Positions 5,233 through 5,587 of a stretch of 5,587 bases of DNA are shown here, in pieces; position 1 is the stretch's first letter; every line of letters starts with the position of its first letter. Source of the stretch: an uncultured Agathobaculum sp. (lineage in GTDB: Bacteria; Bacillota; Clostridia; Oscillospirales; Butyricicoccaceae); contig CALWJG010000114.1 in assembly GCA_944380945.1 (NCBI GenBank), positions 1-5,587 of the forward strand, in the 5' to 3' direction. A program made the position numbers and the translations under genes. The notes beneath the pieces are model-generated. The model did not search any database, was not told the origin of the DNA, and saw only the letters and a list, made by a program, of their open reading frames with translations.

Positions 5233-5587
5233 CGGACGTACAGCCGCCGTCCCGTTCGATCTCGAAAACCGCTCCCGCAAGCGCACAGTCGCCGGGGGCG
5301 GTTTTGAAATATTCGGTCAGATCGCCGCGGAACATGGCGATCGACTGCTCCACGCACACGCCCAGCACGGACACGATCGGCCCGGTCATGCCGATGTCCG
5401 TGATGTAGCCCGTCCCCTTGGGGTTGACCCGCTCGTCCGCGGTCTGCACATGGGTGTGCGTGCCCCAGACGGCGGACACGCGCCCGTCCAGATAATAGCC
5501 CATGGCGAGCTTTTCGCTCGTGGCGTTCGCGTGGATCTCCGCCAGCGCGATGTCGTATCTGCCCGCGGCCTCGCGCAGGATCCTATC
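5201..5587 (-). CDS. YmdB-family (TIGR00282) metallophosphoesterase, C-terminal part
   Basis: This is the 3' end of a leftward gene whose 5' part lies beyond the window edge; 128 codons are present, about half of the usual ~260. The frame is open to the edge. Visible family motifs are IHANATSEK (H19 counted from the edge; relatives usually have HAEATSEK), YYLDGRVSAVWGTHTHVQTADE (ligands H44 and H46 in THTH) and YITDIGMTGP. YmdB is a dinuclear-metal phosphodiesterase. In B. subtilis it hydrolyses 2',3'-cyclic nucleotides and affects biofilm and sporulation choices. In many Firmicutes its gene follows that for ribonuclease Y, which would lie to the right of this window. The E-to-N change in the HAE motif is the only odd residue noted. 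The last codons overlap the convergent fusion gene. Confidence 0.9.
   Translation of the reverse strand, partial: DRILREAAGRYDIALAEIHANATSEKLAMGYYLDGRVSAVWGTHTHVQTADERVNPKGTGYITDIGMTGPIVSVLGVCVEQSIAMFRGDLTEYFKTAPGDCALAGAVFEIERDGGCTSVTRVWERWKR
5265..5305 (+). terminator. Terminator of the fusion gene, inside the ymdB coding sequence
   Basis: AAAACCGCTCCCG (5265-5277) pairs with CGGGGGCGGTTTT (5293-5305): 13 bp with one G-T pair and a 15-nt loop. On the plus strand the stem ends in TTTT, then GAAATATT, starting 32 nt after the fusion gene stop. This fits an intrinsic terminator whose A tract pairs with its T tract. On the minus strand it also ends in TTTT, so it could act in both directions, but there it lies about 60 nt before the ymdB stop. 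The T run is short, so efficiency is uncertain. Confidence 0.6.

Noticed and set aside
3526..5286. 586-codon open frame on the minus strand across the fusion gene
   Set aside because: It is a codon-aligned antisense shadow of the membrane protein gene. Its Arg-, Glu-, His- and Gln-rich product is typical of reverse-complement translation of GC-rich hydrophobic codons.

Overview
The window is GC-rich, densely coded bacterial DNA. It fits a high-GC member of the Clostridia, probably an Oscillospirales-type gut Firmicute. The reasons are a DUF4914 protein, a YmdB homologue, a DUF975/CmpB-type membrane protein, AGGAGG-like ribosome binding sites and sigma-A-type promoters. The lineage is an inference from gene content and style, not from a marker gene. 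No rRNA, tRNA, CRISPR array, transposase or phage gene is visible.

Layout. Positions 1-191 are non-coding. They hold a dispersed-repeat-like sequence (about 51-88) and two intrinsic terminators in tandem, both oriented to end leftward transcription. Positions 192-2066 (minus) encode a 624-residue DUF4914 protein, an uncharacterised family with a P-loop related to the PEP carboxykinase fold. It has its own sigma-A promoter (2179-2208) and a leader of about 105 nt with a 9-bp hairpin just ahead of the ribosome binding site. Positions 2314-3495 (minus) encode a membrane-anchored calcineurin-like metallophosphoesterase with a complete set of metal-binding motifs. A short divergent intergenic region (3496-3549) separates it from 3550-5232 (plus), a 560-residue polytopic membrane protein that fuses a DUF975 region to a PF06541 (CmpB-type 'putative ABC transporter permease') region. 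At the right edge, 5201-5587 (minus) is the C-terminal half of a YmdB (TIGR00282) phosphodiesterase. Its last 32 nt overlap the end of the fusion gene tail to tail.

How the genes relate. There is no obvious single operon or pathway. DUF4914 and the phosphoesterase run in the same direction, but a 247-nt gap with its own promoter separates them. The phosphoesterase and the membrane fusion are divergent, and their candidate promoters lie inside each other's 5' coding regions, so they may be co-regulated or interfere with each other. The fusion gene and ymdB are convergent and overlapping, with a hairpin terminator inside the ymdB coding sequence. The most notable points are the structured leader of the DUF4914 gene, the DUF975-PF06541 fusion and the tightly packed transcription signals. 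I see no clear evidence of a new defence or mobile system.
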